Shown one piece after another: positions 1 to 11,734 of a DNA stretch of 64,000 nt. Position 1 is the first letter of the stretch. Each line of letters begins with the position of its first letter. Source of the DNA: Siderastrea siderea (lineage: Eukaryota > Cnidaria > Anthozoa > Scleractinia > Rhizangiidae); NCBI GenBank assembly GCA_964030785.1, contig OZ034968.1, positions 26,368,186-26,432,185 on the forward strand, in the 5' to 3' direction. Position numbers and translations under genes: made by a program. A model generated the notes under the pieces. It was given only the letters and a program-made list of their open reading frames with translations, made no database searches and was not told the origin of the DNA.

Positions 1-450
1 TCATCAGGGACTGAGAAAATATTCCGCAGTACAAAATTTTATAATAGTTTTTGCCGGCGTAGGTGACACGAATAATTATATAGCGATAGTAATGAACGAT
101 AAATAGTTAGTAGGTACAAATAATGGCGATAGTGAGAGTAACGATATAGCAAAGGAGCAAAATAAATGAGTTCTGGCGAGAACAAAAGATCTCTGAAGGA
201 CAATACATGCAACGTCTATTTTGAGATTATTTTTTCGTTCTTCTTGCTCATACGGTTCCTTTTACACAAAGTTAAAAAGTCGATTGACGTTAATGCACGG
301 TTAAGAGTTAACTAAAGAATGTTCTCAAAAGCTAATTCTAAGCCAAAGACTGGAAGGAAACCCAAAGTCTGAACTGAATACTGAAATAATACTTAGCCTG
401 GAGTTTGACAGGTTAACGTATTACTTTTCTTCCTTTGCCATTTTTATTAG
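1..450. other. 5' flank or intron of the tyrosine kinase gene
   Basis: I see no exon or repeat here. The sequence is AT-rich and ends in a pyrimidine-rich splice acceptor at 441-450. Because the exon that follows starts in the middle of a kinase domain, this stretch is most likely intron, with the ATP-binding lobe and any extracellular part lying before the window. Confidence 0.5.
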
Positions 451-1819
451 AACCATCTTGCCGAAAAAGGACTTGTTCATCGTGACCTTGCAGCTCGTAA
501 TGTCCTGGTTGGCCATGACAATCGAGTGAAAGTGTCAGACTTTGGGTTGATGCGTCAAATCTATGAAGAAGTGTACAGTGCAGAGAAGGTGAAAAAGCTG
601 CCAGTGAAATGGATGGCGCCAGAATCTCTTTTCCAAAGCATTTTCACAATCAAAAGTGATGTGTGAGTAAAATGTTTCAGTGCTTCACAGGCCTTCTCTT
701 ATCTCGCCGTTTACCAATGTTTCTAACAATCAATGAAAATCAATAATATGCACTTGTACTTGCACTTGACAGTTATATTAAAAAAGTCCCTTGAAGTCGA
801 TAAAGCATATGCTGTGCTTTCGATGGATATGTTTACAGCAATCGTATTCGATCTATATGTTTATTACAATTGTATTCGATTACCGGTACATACCACACAC
901 GTGAATAGTGCACTTTGGTTGGCTACTCAGTTTCAGGATAGCATGTGATGTTCACTTTCAAGGGAAAAAGGTATTGATTCGTGCCAGTTTTTGCCGATTT
1001 ATCAGAAAACAAAATGACTCCTCAAGGCAAGGTATTCACTCGTGTGAAATATACTAAAACAGCTTTTTATCTTAGTGTCGGTGAACATTGGTGGATAAAT
1101 ATCCTCCACTAATGACCGCCATTGCGACGAATAATCGTCAGCTATCGAGTGGCTACAATGGATTTTAAAGTGCACCTAACCCCAAAATATTTTTCCTCTA
1201 AAATAAATCTTTGCACCTGTTCTAAACGCATTGCCCCTTTTTTTTTAACCAAATCCCCCTCATGGCTCTATTCCCCATGTGACATCACAAACTGATTTGA
1301 TTTGACATCACAATCTCTCATTTGCATGCAAAGCAGTTTGTGACGTCACATGGGGAATAGACCCATGCGCCTTCTGACTCGGTCGTGCAATAAATGGTGC
1401 TTAAATCTCGGCTAAATGTTTTTGAAATAGGCGCAAAGTTTTTTATTAGTGGAAAAATATTTTGGGGTGAGGTGCACTTTAATATTTCCTTTAAAGTTGA
1501 TTTAACCGCGATATCTTTTCTATCATAAACAGTAGCATCTAAATAAAATTCTGGCTTTGAAAAGGTGTGTTATTAACAATTGATTCTTCGTAATAGTATG
1601 AAACGCATATTTAAAATAGCTAATGTTCAAATTAATTAGAGGATTCAAAGTCAATTACCTCTACTCGGTGTCACTGAATGACACTATAGCTTCTCTTTAC
1701 CTTTTATTTTTCCGCAGCTGGTCCTTTGGTGTTCTTCTCTGGGAAATGGCTACCTTGGGTATGTAACTGACCATTACATTTTTGAACATTTTTATTGTAA
1801 CATCTCTCCTTTTGTTTGA

Positions 1820-1867
<48 letters not shown>

Positions 1868-4461
1868 GCCTACCTGTCTGCTTGTCTATCACCTATTACC
1901 TGCTTTCGTAAGCTAACGTGCTCCACTGAAACAGTATTTTAACTCAAGGAAACTCCTCCTTTTACTAGTAGTTAACTCAATCCCCGGTTTGGAGTAAATC
2001 CCCCCCCCACCCCCCCCCCAAAAATGTGGGGTTACTTTGAACCTAAAAACTTAAGTACAATTTTAGAGTTAAATCGTTACAGTTGTTGAATTTTAGTTTT
2101 GCTTTTATTATCAACTCACCTCTTTGAAATAAATGAGTGTTTTAAAGCTTTAGAATCAACAGCTACATCTAACAGAAAAATAATAGCACTTTGGTAAGTC
2201 TATTTGTCCACAGGCCCAGTGCTAGAAGAGATTCGAACAATTATCTCCCAACAGTGGTTAGTGGGTTGGACGTTGAACTTCAGATCTGAAGGTCGGTGGT
2301 TCGACGCCCAGTCCTTGCCATCGTGTTCTTTCCTTAGACAAGATATTTTGCCCCATATTGTTTCACTTCACCCAGGTGTATAAATGGGTACCGGCGACGT
2401 ACCGCTGGGGGTGACCCTGCGATGGACTGGCATCCTATCCAGGGGGGAGTAGCAATACTCTCAGCTGCTTCATGCTACGGAAACCGGGATAAGGTCCGGC
2501 TGTGTGGGCCTCCTTGTCCCGAGTGCGACTTTGTCTTTACTTTTCTAAGACATTCTAAAAGTCCCCCCTCCTCATGGAAAGCACAAACTCATCCCCGCAT
2601 CAAAGTGGTTGGAATTATATAAAGCCGAAATAAAATGTACATACAACATCACACGATGTATTTATTTACTAAAAACATTGCGAAGGCAAGGTCAGTATCC
2701 GCTATTAACACTCTTTCACTTTTTCTCTTGGATCAGGAAGTGTTCCATACCCTACATTGACCAATTCAGAGCTATGTAGAATGCTTCGAACTGGTTATCG
2801 CATGGAACGGCCTGAAATGTGCTGTAATGAAGTGTGAGTTGCTTTGGCATTTTTTCTTTGTTTGTCTGTCTGTTTTTTGTTTTTTTTCTTTCTAGTTGCG
2901 TTTTGGTTTGCTTATCAAGTAGACTGACGATGTAGGGAAATTAAGATAAATATTGCATTGGGGAGTGGTCTAGCGCGCTTCAAAATGAACAAGGATGATA
3001 AGAGTATAATGACATTCAGAATAAAACACAAACAGCGGTGATAGCGTTTATCGAGTTTATTCACAATGTTTATCACCGCTGTTTGTGTTTTATTCTTAAT
3101 CAAGCTACGATGGCCTAAGAACAAAAGTTTATATAATGACATTCATCTCACGAGCGCGCGTTGCAATTGGATACTAGATGATAACAGACACAGATGTTAA
3201 CCCTATTCTGCCTGGGCTTTTTTTGAGTTTCTCAGCCTGGGGGGGCACAAAGTGCCCCCCCCCCCCATAGATCTCGAAAGTATTAAAGCTGTTGCCATGA
3301 AACTTAGCACGTTTTTAGCACGTCATTAGCTTAACAGATTGGGCTTATGACGTATAAAAATTATGACGTGCCATGACGTCACAATAACGTCAAAAAGCCG
3401 CTATTTTGGATTTGAGGCCGCTGTCTTGAATCCCAAGCCTGCAGTCATACAGCTGACCATGACGTCATCAAAAAACAAATGATTTTGTTCTAAGAAACAT
3501 ACTTAGTCAAAACAAGCACTCAAAAGTAAAAAAATATCCTCTTCTTACAAACGAAGGGGACAAAACTGAAAAAAGACTGAAAAAAGACACAAATAGTCAA
3601 AATACACTTCCGAGTAGACGGTTGCTATGGAAACGTCAATCTTCATAGACATGTCATTGACATAGGAAAATTTTCTCTGATAAATTTTAGGAAACGTCAC
3701 GAGATTTGGTGATTTTTCGTTCAGTCGTTTAAGAGTTATAATTCGTTAAAGTCAGCGCGGGCACAATGTGCCCCCCCCCCCCCCCCCCCAGGCAGAATAG
3801 GGTTAATTGACACCGACACTGGCTTCCTGTGGAGCAACGCCTGTAATTACGTTCAAATTTCAGCTTGGGCTGAAATAGAACTTGGGCATGCGCAACGCTC
3901 GAGTTGTGAATGTAAAACGCTTTCCTGTAAACTTTTATATATACATTTCACCCGGGCTGAAATTCGCTATGTAATCGCAAGAACATTTCTGCCCGGGCTG
4001 AAATTCGCCTTGTAATCGAACTCGTACTCTCGATTCTTTTCATCCGAAGAACCGCTAACGTTTAATTTTGTACTTAAATAAACTTCTGATTCCTCTGTTT
4101 TTGTTCGTTATACCTTTTTTCACAAATGGATTTTGACCCCTCTCATGGTTCAACGCTCTTATAAAATGTATGTATTTGGCAAGGGAACATTTTGTTTTCG
4201 TTCGCAATTACTTCAGTTAAAAAAAGGCTTCAATCAAATCATACTTTACAATAGCCTTTCCTTAACCATCACAGACATGAACTCATGACTGAATGTTGGA
4301 TGGAAGACCCATCAGCTCGCCCCAGTTTCTCGCAGCTGATTGAAAAACTGGAGATTTTAATGGAGAGGGATGTACCATACTGCGACTTAGGAAAGCACGA
4401 CGAATCCAGTCCATACTACAACCTGCCCACTGGAACTAGCGCATTGGATGATAACAAATAG
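451..4461 (+). CDS. Receptor-type protein tyrosine kinase, 3' part (four exons, C-terminal kinase lobe)
   Basis: Exons are 451-662, 1718-1758, 2737-2833 and 4275-4461, ending in TAG. All introns are GT-AG and phase runs on without a break (overhangs of 2, 1 and 2 bases). Exon 451-662 holds the catalytic loop HRDLAARN, the DFG metal-binding motif, and [10 protein letters not shown], the P+1 loop typical of tyrosine rather than serine/threonine kinases. The next exons give [13 protein letters not shown] (helix F) and the late-lobe arginine motif in DPSARPSF. The tail has tyrosines (CDLG, SPYYNLP) that could be phosphorylation sites. The protein presumably phosphorylates tyrosines at the plasma membrane, but no transmembrane segment lies in the window, so the receptor status is inferred from resemblance to FGFR/RET-like catalytic lobes. 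The kinase lobe is open and shows no missing key residue. Confidence 0.9.
1169..1478. mobile_element. Palindromic MITE with TTAA duplication in kinase intron 1
   Basis: The ends are inverted copies of one another (AGTGCACCTAACCCCAAAAT at the left, the near-complement at 1449-1478), and both are followed by TTAA (1165-1168 and 1479-1482). A second inverted pair lies inside (about 1268-1295 and 1339-1369, around a CCCCATGTGACATCAC core). TTAA target duplication points to the piggyBac or Kolobok superfamilies. No coding capacity. Confidence 0.75.
1825..1868. repeat. (TCTG)n microsatellite
   Basis: About eleven tandem TCTG units in intron 1-2 of the kinase gene, with slight decay at the right end. 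The complement-strand open frame over it only reflects the 4-base repeat. Confidence 0.95.
2253..2638 (+). repeat. tRNA-derived SINE in kinase intron 2
   Basis: The head has a polymerase III A-box-like stretch (TGGTTAGTGGGTTGG, about 2255-2269) and a B-box match (GGTTCGACGCC, about 2297-2307) at tRNA-like spacing. The body has the GGTACCGGCGACGTACCGCT and TGCGATGGACTGGCATCC blocks, which I recall from dispersed invertebrate SINEs. The tail is AT-rich (to about 2638). It lies in the same orientation as the host gene. The boundaries are approximate. Confidence 0.65.
3018..3096. repeat. 26-bp perfect inverted repeat (hairpin)
   Basis: Arms 3018-3043 and 3071-3096 are exact reverse complements (starting AGAATAAAACACAAACAGCG) around a 27-base loop. 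Similar words (TATAATGACATTC) flank both sides, so this may be a very short foldback element or its footprint. Confidence 0.8.
3201..3802. mobile_element. piggyBac-type MITE with TTAA duplication
   Basis: The terminal inverted repeats CCCTATTCTGCCTGG (left) and CCAGGCAGAATAGGG (right) sit directly inside TTAA (3197-3200 and 3803-3806). CCC...GGG termini with TTAA are the hallmark of piggyBac. Just inside each end is a long C run (about 3256-3267 and 3770-3789), the left one in a GGGGGGGCAC/GTGCCCCCC palindrome. The 602-bp body is AT-rich, contains several GACGTCA-like words and has no transposase. It lies in the last intron of the kinase gene. Confidence 0.85.
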
Positions 4462-5284
4462 GAAACATTGAACTACAGGACGCACGGAGCAAACTATGCT
4501 ATGGTGTACTATGATACACCTGTCCATAGTATCATCGGGTATAAAGGATGGGAAAGCTTTGTAATGCCTCTATAACACCGTTACTATAACATAATACAGT
4601 CGAACCTCCCTGTTCGACCATCTCTTGTAAGCGACCAACTCTCGTCAGAATACCACAACTTAGGCCAACAACCTGAGAAAGTTGCACTAGTTTCCGCCAT
4701 ACAACGGTAGGACTGGATGCAAAAACCAAAACTAAACATTGAGAAAACTGGTTAAACACTAAGAAGGAGCTCGGACGTTAAGATGCTTTAATAGAAGATA
4801 TATATCACTTTCGTTTTACGAAATTTTTAGCTAGTTTAAAAACTATCGATTGTAAAGTTAAATTGCTGAAAAAGTGCTTTATATATAAATGTATGTTACT
4901 CCGTAACGGTTGTAATATAGGAGGAAGACAGAGAAAGAAAAAAGTAACTGATGTTAGTGAGGTAATGATGCGACCAATTCGCCCCAAGCCATTCAGTTAA
5001 AGGGGCCTTAATACAGATCATTAGTATTATAAAGGGCAACGTGCTACGGCAATATTGAAAACGATGGCATTTCAAATAACGAGAGCATAACCTCTGTCTG
5101 AACCAGCGTTTTGAATTTTAACGGTCTTGTCGTAAAGTAATAGGATGGACTGTCCCCATGACAGCTGTTCCTTTTAAACCTTGAACGACGGTTCAAAAGC
5201 CCTCGGAAACCCGCAAAACGTAAATGATCGCTTAAGTAGCTCTCTTCTGTTCCTTACTACCCCTTCAGGCTCATTAAATTGGTG
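4462..5284. other. 3' flank of kinase gene up to the retrotransposon
   Basis: No gene seen. A fragment at about 4599-4640 (CAGTCGAACCTCCCTGTTCG) resembles the ends of the pogo-like elements found elsewhere in the window, but no partner end was found. The remainder is unremarkable AT-rich sequence. Confidence 0.5.
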
Positions 5285-5289
5285 ACACC

Positions 5290-5430
5290 TGTAATATATT
5301 TAGTACCATAATCCTCTGGTAACTGTGTATTTACCCAGAATGCTTAAGAAGAATAAAGTTGTGTTATGAACCACCATGATATGTCTGACCTCGTGTTTTG
5401 CTAAGTCGAATTAGCTGACGATATATCACA
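5290..5430 (+). repeat. 5' LTR of the Gypsy element
   Basis: Begins TGTAATATATTTAGTACC and ends GACGATATATCACA. It contains AATAAA near 5351, a plausible polyadenylation signal. Directly downstream, TGGCGACGAGAAGTGG (about 5434-5449) is in the place of the tRNA primer-binding site; I cannot name the tRNA. Confidence 0.93.
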
Positions 5431-5518
5431 TTTTGGCGACGAGAAGTGGACGTTTCTCCACGGAATTCGACAGTGCAAGGTTTTTTGGAGCAACTCTGTG
5501 TGTGTTGTGCCGTACAGG

Positions 5519-6358
5519 ATGACCAGCACTAGTGCGAGTGGACTATTCGGGCGTGTAGGCGAGTTCAACGCCGAGCGGGAAACATTCAATGCTTATGTGG
5601 AGAGGATAGAAATGTTCTTCACAGCCAATAACATCGCTGAGACAACGGGAGAGGGAAGCACTCAAACCAACCGACTGGTAGCAGATAGGAAACGTGCAAT
5701 TTTCGTTACCGAAGTGGGACCAGAGGTTTACTCGACCCTCAGTAATTTGTTGGCGCCTGCGAAACCGAAAGACACGTCATTCACAGACATTGTACGTGTT
5801 TTGGAGAAACACTACAATCTGAAGCCGCTTGAAATTGCACAGAGCTTCCATTTCGGTACCCGAAATCAAAAGTCTGGAGAATCAATCAGCGATTATGTGC
5901 TTGCCCTGAGGAGATTGGCTGTCCATTGCAATTATGGCGAATTCTTGGATCGTGCTTTACGGGACCGGTTCGTGTGTGGATTGAACAATTCTAAGATACA
6001 AAACAAACTGTTGAACACTGAGGACCTGAAGTTTGCAAAGGCTTGCAGTATTGCCAAGACCATGGAGATGGCGGAAAAGAACACTCAAGAGTTTCACCCT
6101 ACAAGTAGCGAGAGCAATCAGGTGAACAAGTTGACAGAGCAGAGCAGTAAGAACACTGAACAATCAGTATGTCATAGGTGTGGGGGTAATCATTCAGGTC
6201 AGTTTTGTAAATTTAAGGCAGCGAAATGTTACAAATGTTCTAAGGTCGGTCATCTAGCATCTGTTTGCCGTAGCAAAGATGAGAAAGGAAAGGTAAAGTC
6301 CATAATGTTCAGGTATCTGAATCAGGTCATGATGCTCATGAAAATGATGATGAATTAG
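5519..6358 (+). CDS. gag: Gypsy Gag with zinc knuckles
   Basis: An open frame of about 280 codons; I choose the ATG at 5519 because the first ATG (5498) precedes a poorly conserved leader. The middle resembles retrotransposon capsid (LEKHYNLKPLEIAQSFHF region). The C-terminus has two adjacent Cys/His clusters: CHRCGGNHSGQFC and a canonical CCHC knuckle CYKCSKVGHLASVC. Gag packages the RNA into particles in the cytoplasm. The pol frame is -1 relative to gag and begins before gag ends, which fits -1 frameshifting but could equally be a mutation. Confidence 0.85.
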   Translation: MTSTSASGLFGRVGEFNAERETFNAYVERIEMFFTANNIAETTGEGSTQTNRLVADRKRAIFVTEVGPEVYSTLSNLLAPAKPKDTSFTDIVRVLEKHYNLKPLEIAQSFHFGTRNQKSGESISDYVLALRRLAVHCNYGEFLDRALRDRFVCGLNNSKIQNKLLNTEDLKFAKACSIAKTMEMAEKNTQEFHPTSSESNQVNKLTEQSSKNTEQSVCHRCGGNHSGQFCKFKAAKCYKCSKVGHLASVCRSKDEKGKVKSIMFRYLNQVMMLMKMMMN

Positions 6359-6360
6359 GA

Positions 6361-6971
6361 ATTTATTCCTTGTATTCGCTTGACACAGACAAGCCTACCC
6401 ACAATCGTTACACTGTGGAAATGGAAATCAATGGAAAGCTATGCCAGATGGAGCTGGATACTCCTGCAGATTACTCTATAATGAGTAAAAGTGAATATCT
6501 GGAAAGATTTGCAGGAAGGCCCCTAACTCCTTCTAAAATAACACTCAGAACATATACTGGTGAGGTGCTTGATGTGTCAGGTGAAATGCAGTGTGACATT
6601 GTGTACAGGGCAAACAGTATTATTTACCAATTGTTGTAGCTAATTATGATGCTAAGCCCACATTACTTGGCAAAAACTGGCTGCGTCGAATTAAGTTAGA
6701 GTGGGGAGAGATATTTAGTGTCTCTAGTAGAGACTCAGTCAGTTCCAAGAGTCAACTTAATGATCTGTTGTCTAAACATAGTGAATTGCTTACAGAGAGT
6801 TATGAAGGCATGAAAGGGCTTGAGGCACACATCACCATGAAAGGAGATGCGAAGCCCATATTTGTGAAAGCACGTAGAGTTCCATATGCACTGAAAGAGC
6901 AAGTCGAAAAAGAGTTAGACAAACTCGAAAAGCATGGGGTGATTAAGAAAACTGACAAATCGTGTTGCATG
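6361..6971 (+). pseudogene. pol: Gypsy protease and N-terminal reverse transcriptase, broken
   Basis: The protease frame (to 6639) holds the aspartic protease region, but the usual D-T/S-G-A active site reads DTPAD, so the catalytic loop is altered. A frameshift near 6600-6620 stops it; homology then continues in another frame (LLGKNWL, then the RT entry region with KHGVIKKTDKS). Reverse transcriptase homology stops exactly at the CATG at 6968-6971, where the 26.7-kb insertion starts, and resumes at 33683. Confidence 0.85.
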
Positions 6972-7104
6972 ACGGGCTTTGATCGCTTCAGGATTTGTTA
7001 TGCAAATTAGCTGAAGGGGGATTGAATCCCCCCTCAGTTAATATTAACAGTAGCTTAACGCCATGATTTGTCACCTTAAGAATTCATAAGAATGAAACGA
7101 GGTG

Positions 7105-7395
7105 TTAGCTTCTTGCTGCAAAATATGACGATGTTGACAGATAACTACAATTTATTGAGACCTGTTGGCAAACAGAGAAGAGAAAAATAAAAGGAAAATA
7201 AAGCGCGCAATATAATCTTCTATCGGGCCCAATTTTAGCAGCGTTCTTTGTATTTCCTCTTATTTGGTCGTCCGCTAAAAACTTTTCTTGCTCTGCGGTT
7301 ACCGCGGGCCCGTTTAACCGAACGGAAATAGAGTCTGGCCGCAGGTCACGCGTAATTTTTCGCATAAGATCGAGAAATTTGTTCGCTTTTAACAT
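7105..7395 (-). pseudogene. Possible histone H3-like fold fragment (weak)
   Basis: The open frame begins with an F-x2-L-x-R-x-I-x3-D-x3-D pattern, spaced as in the alpha-N helix of histone H3/CENP-A. After R there is A-V-x-A-x-Q-E, as in H3 alpha-1/2. Identity is low elsewhere, the H3 C-terminus is not recognisable, there is a stop just upstream of the ATG, and no splice sites fit. It may be an old H3-like relic or chance. Low confidence. Confidence 0.2.
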
Positions 7396-8364
7396 CCTTT
7401 GCCAGGGACTTCAGTTTGCCCTACAACGTGAAAGCCGGCGTGGATCACTGAGTGTTCGCAAGAAATTTCTTGGCTTGGTTTCGTTGAATTTCTTTTGTCT
7501 GTCCCTTTGTATGACTAATGAAAACAAGATCGCAGTGAAATTTTAACCTGATTGCAGCTTAATTTTTGTCAAGTAACTAAACTGATTTCTACTAAAAAAA
7601 GAAACAAACAAAGAGAGTAGTTACTTCGAGGGCACAGGCGGGACAAGTACCCCGGCTTTTGTCGCTTGCATAAGACATAAGCCAAAGAGGAAGCCTGCTC
7701 GAGATAAATTTCACCGCAATCTCTGCTACTGTTTATTCGACCTTGTTGACGTGATTGGACATCGAAGGCCATCGGGGCATCGCTTCTCTGGATCCTGGGC
7801 ATACATCAAAGTAGCATTAACCTGGGCATTGAGTATTTCTGCTGCTTTACGTGGTTCTCGATATGTTCTGTGTAAATTTCCCTGGACCACCAGCGTGAAT
7901 GATCCCGAGATATTAATACTGGTTCAAGCCGGCGCGCGTTGGGTGAGATGTGTACATCAGCTGGGTTTATATTTCACGCCGAGTGACCCTTTATAAAACA
8001 AAGTTTCCGCAAGAGCAGAGTTATCAAGACGGCGCCTTAACCGTAACGTCAGAGGAAGAATGAAAGTCTTCCATAACACCTTTGCGTAACCTAACCTTTG
8101 CCGTAACGTTAACTATTATTTACATTCTAGCGTCTCCGATAAAAAGGGGGTTGCTTGTTGACTCTGGTTAGGTTCGGCTCATGTACACATTACGAGCAAT
8201 CTCTGTTTTCGCTTAGGGACAGTCGACCAATTTAAAAAGAACGCGAGCCAGCGCGAAAATCGCCCGCTGCGTAGAATCGTGACGAGCGCGCGATTGATTC
8301 CCGTGCGTATTTATATGCTGCGAAAGCAAAATTAGCCGTACAGAGCAGATTAATTTTAGCCGTA

Positions 8365-9690
8365 CCCTTGGGTATGTGCTTTGTAAAAGTGCACAGAGCA
8401 GATTAACGCCAAGGCAAAATTAACCCTACCCTTGGGTATGTGCTACCTAAAAGGGCACAGAGCAGATCAACGCAAAGGCAAAATTAACCGTACCCTTGGG
8501 TATGTGCTATCTAAAAAGGCACAGAGCGGATTAACGCAAAGGCAAATTTACTTGTGTCCTTGGGTATGTGCTACCTAAAAGGGCACAGGGCAGATTAATG
8601 CGAAGGCAAAATTAACTGAACCCTTGGGTATGTGCTACCTAAAAGGGAACAGAGCAGATTTACGCGAAGGCAAAATTACTTGTGTCCTTGGGTATGTGCT
8701 ACCTAAAAGGGCACAGAGCAGATTAATGCGAAGGCAAAATTAATGTGTCCTTGGGTATGTGCTACCTAAAAGGGCACAGAGCAGATTAATGCGAAGGCAA
8801 AATTAATGTGTCCTTGGGTTTGTGCTACCTAAAAGGGCACAGAACAGATTAATGCGAAGGCAAAATTACTGGTGTCCTTAGGTATGTGCTACCTAAAAGG
8901 GCACAGAGCAGATTAATGCGAAGGCAAAATTACTTGTGTCCTTGGGTATGTGCTACCTAAAAGGACACGGGGCAGATTAACGCCAAGGCAAATTTACTTG
9001 TGTCCTTGGGTATGTGCTACCTAAAAGGGCACAGAGCAGATTAATGCGAAGTAAAAATTAACTGAACCCTTGGGTATGTGCTACCTAAAAGGGCACAGAG
9101 CAGATTAATGCGAAGGCAAAATTACTTGTGTCCTTGGGTATGTGCTACCGAAAAGGGCACGGGACAGATTAATGCGAAGGAAAAATTAACTGAACCCTTG
9201 GGTATGTGCTACCTATTGTAAACTGAAGGGCACAGAACAGATCAATGCGAAGGAAAAATTAACTGAACCCTTGGGTATGTGCTACCTAAAAGGGCATAGG
9301 GCAGATTAATGCGAAGGCAAAATTACTTGTGTCCTTGGGTATGTGCTACCTAAAAGGGCACAGAGCAGATTAATGCGAAGGCAAAATTACTTGTGTCCTT
9401 GGGTATGTGCTACCTAAAAGGGCACGGGGCAGATTAATGCGAAGGCAAAATTAATGTGTCCTTGGGTTTGTGCTACCTAAAAGGGCACGGGGCAGATTAA
9501 TGCGAAGGAAAAATTAACTGAACCCTTGGGTATGTGCTACCTAAAAGGGCATAGGGCAGATTAATGCGAAGGCAAGATTACTTGTGTCCTTGGGTATGTG
9601 CTACCTAAAAGGGCACAGAGCAGATTAATGCGAAGGCAAAATTACCTTTATCTATGTGTATATGCTTCCTAAAAGGGCAGTGATTCGACT
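8365..9690. repeat. Minisatellite, about 62-bp unit, about 21 copies
   Basis: Each unit carries TTGGGTATGTGCTACCTAAA, then AGGGCACAGAGCAGATTAAT and GCGAAGGCAAAATTA, ending in TGTGTCC or GAACCC. Copies differ by a few bases and by alternating tails. The array is decayed at both edges; one unit near 9213-9230 carries an 11-base insertion. No protein is encoded. Confidence 0.95.
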
Positions 9691-10653
9691 CGAAGTTTTT
9701 CCCGCCAAAACTACACGGTGAGTCACAGTCCAAAGCAATTCCTTTTACCGCCTCCACAACAGGGCCAAATTTTGAGGAGCGAGCCAACCCGTCTTTCGCA
9801 CACTCTCGCTGCCGAGGCAATTTAGCATAAAGCTCAAACGACGACACAACAAAACTATGGCGTGGTTGTCTGTTGAAGTCACAACCTCGCTTGGCGGGCT
9901 TCCGATGTATTGATGCTACAGTGTATTTCGTCAGGAAAGTGGTGAAAATTTCGCTCTTAGCAAATTCATCTTAAGCCTTACGCCGTACGCAAGTTTAGTA
10001 AACTACATACCAGTGCTTTCCTGGGTCCCAATTATAGCCAGTAACATGCGGAAAGCTACCAAGGATACTCGGACGACGCGCGATCGACGCCATAGCTCTA
10101 TTTTATCGAGCTTACCAGTGACACAGTAAACTCATTGTCCTCTGTAGATTGTTATTTCCGCTCAAGTAGAACATTAATGATTTTGTAGCCTTTTAACTTA
10201 TTAGTCTTCAACACCAATCAGATCTACGAATTGAGTCTCTTCCTGTGTGAAAGTTTTTTATATGTTGTACATTGAAGTATGGTACATGGTAGACAATTGA
10301 TTGTGGCCGGGAGGGATAATTGATGAGAGAACGTCATCAAACAGATCAAACTCAGGTCAAACTGATCGGCGAGCCCGGTTTACGAATACATTTAGTGTTT
10401 GGTGTACACCGGGTGTACAAAACGTCGAATTTCAATTTCACATGAAAGTTGAAATGCATCGCAAAATAATACCTTGTCACAAACAGAAATGTATGCGAGG
10501 TTCTAATTGACTTGTCCCCGTACTAAATACAGTACTCTGTTTCCCAATGTATAGTCATTTCAAAACTATAAATAATGCGTACATCAAGGCATAGATTTTG
10601 TCGTTCGTTATGTAGACCGTCAATCAAAACGGACAAGTTTTGGTTTCAAAATA
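9691..10653. other. No gene recognised between minisatellite and pogo element
   Basis: Short open frames only, with no protein similarity I recognise and no splice chain. A GTGTACACCGGGTGTACA palindromic word occurs near 10402-10419. Confidence 0.4.
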
Positions 10654-11473
10654 CAGTGGAATTCCGATTTTTCGAACCTCCAAGGGAAATGGAACTTGGT
10701 TCGAAAAATCGGGGGTTCGAAAAATCGAAGGTGGCATCAAATCATACCTGTTTTACCGTGGAATTGTTTTATAAGATCCAAGAAGGCAGACAACAATGGT
10801 ATATCACTCTTGTTAATATGTGCGACCCATCTTTATTTACCAACAAAACGTACATTTAAAACAAAACGAAAATTTAAGGATTTAAGCCAATTTCGGCAGA
10901 ACAAAAACCAGCACTGTACTGATACATGTGTCTGTAAATTTGCGCGGACTCTTGACTGCATTTCCATCCCCTTACTGTATAAGAAAAAAAGCACCGTGTA
11001 CTCCACCGTTTAAAGGAACTGCAAAATACTAATGCGCTACCGCAAGAGCTTGAAAAATGCAAGTAAACAAAGGAACTCTGATCATGTACAGTAATTCAAG
11101 ACCCTCGATTGTGTAACAACGGCGTTGTAGTTTCTTTATATGACTTCAATGACAGATTTGTCACTTGCTTTGTAATTAAAAAAAACGCATGAAAACACCT
11201 TCTCCGGAATTTGTTAATTGCATTCAGGTGTGTATGTGGCTAAAACCGGTTTTTGTTGGTTCCTGAGCTTTCAGAGTTCGAGAAATCGAATGTAAATTTT
11301 TGAACGGAAGAAAAATTAGTTCGAAATATCGGGAGTTTCGAAAAATCGAGCATTCGAAAAATCGGGGGTAAAATTACAGTGTTTGACTGAAGCAAATCCA
11401 AGGGAAACGACTTTTGGTTCGAAGAATCGGGAGTTTCGAATAACCGAGTATTCGAAAAATCGGGATTCCACTG
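10654..11473. mobile_element. Pogo/Tigger-like non-autonomous element with TA duplication
   Basis: Terminal inverted repeats CAGTGGAATTCCGATTTTTC (left) and the complement of GAAAAATCGGGATTCCACTG (right) are flanked by TA (10652-10653, 11474-11475). CAGT...ACTG termini and TA duplication are diagnostic of Tc1/mariner elements of the pogo branch. Subterminal TTCGAAAAATCGGGGG words are repeated near both ends. The 820-bp body has no DDE transposase that I can recognise. Confidence 0.88.
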
Positions 11474-11734
11474 TATACCCGCACGTATCTAAATCGTGCG
11501 TTTTACGGGGGGTGCCAACTCTAAGAATATTTGTTTCGGGAGAACCGCAAAATTTATTCGTGAATCTGAAGATATTGCCGGGAATCGGGAGCCTCGAGAA
11601 ATTATTCAGGAAACTGCAATTAATATTGGAATATTACATAATATATTTGGGGCTTGCATCTAACTTTGTTTTATTTTCAGGAGACGTCTCCTTTTGTCTG
11701 AGCATGGTAAATTGTAAATCGTAAAACTAATGAC

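Noticed and set aside
733..948. 71-codon open frame in kinase intron 1
   Set aside because: Lies between two well-defined kinase exons, has no family resemblance and AT-rich composition.
1704..1892. Minus-strand frame rich in TDRQ repeats
   Set aside because: It is only the translation of the TCTG microsatellite.
8365..9690. CRISPR-like array
   Set aside because: Repeats are contiguous with no unique spacers, and the surroundings are eukaryotic. It is a minisatellite.
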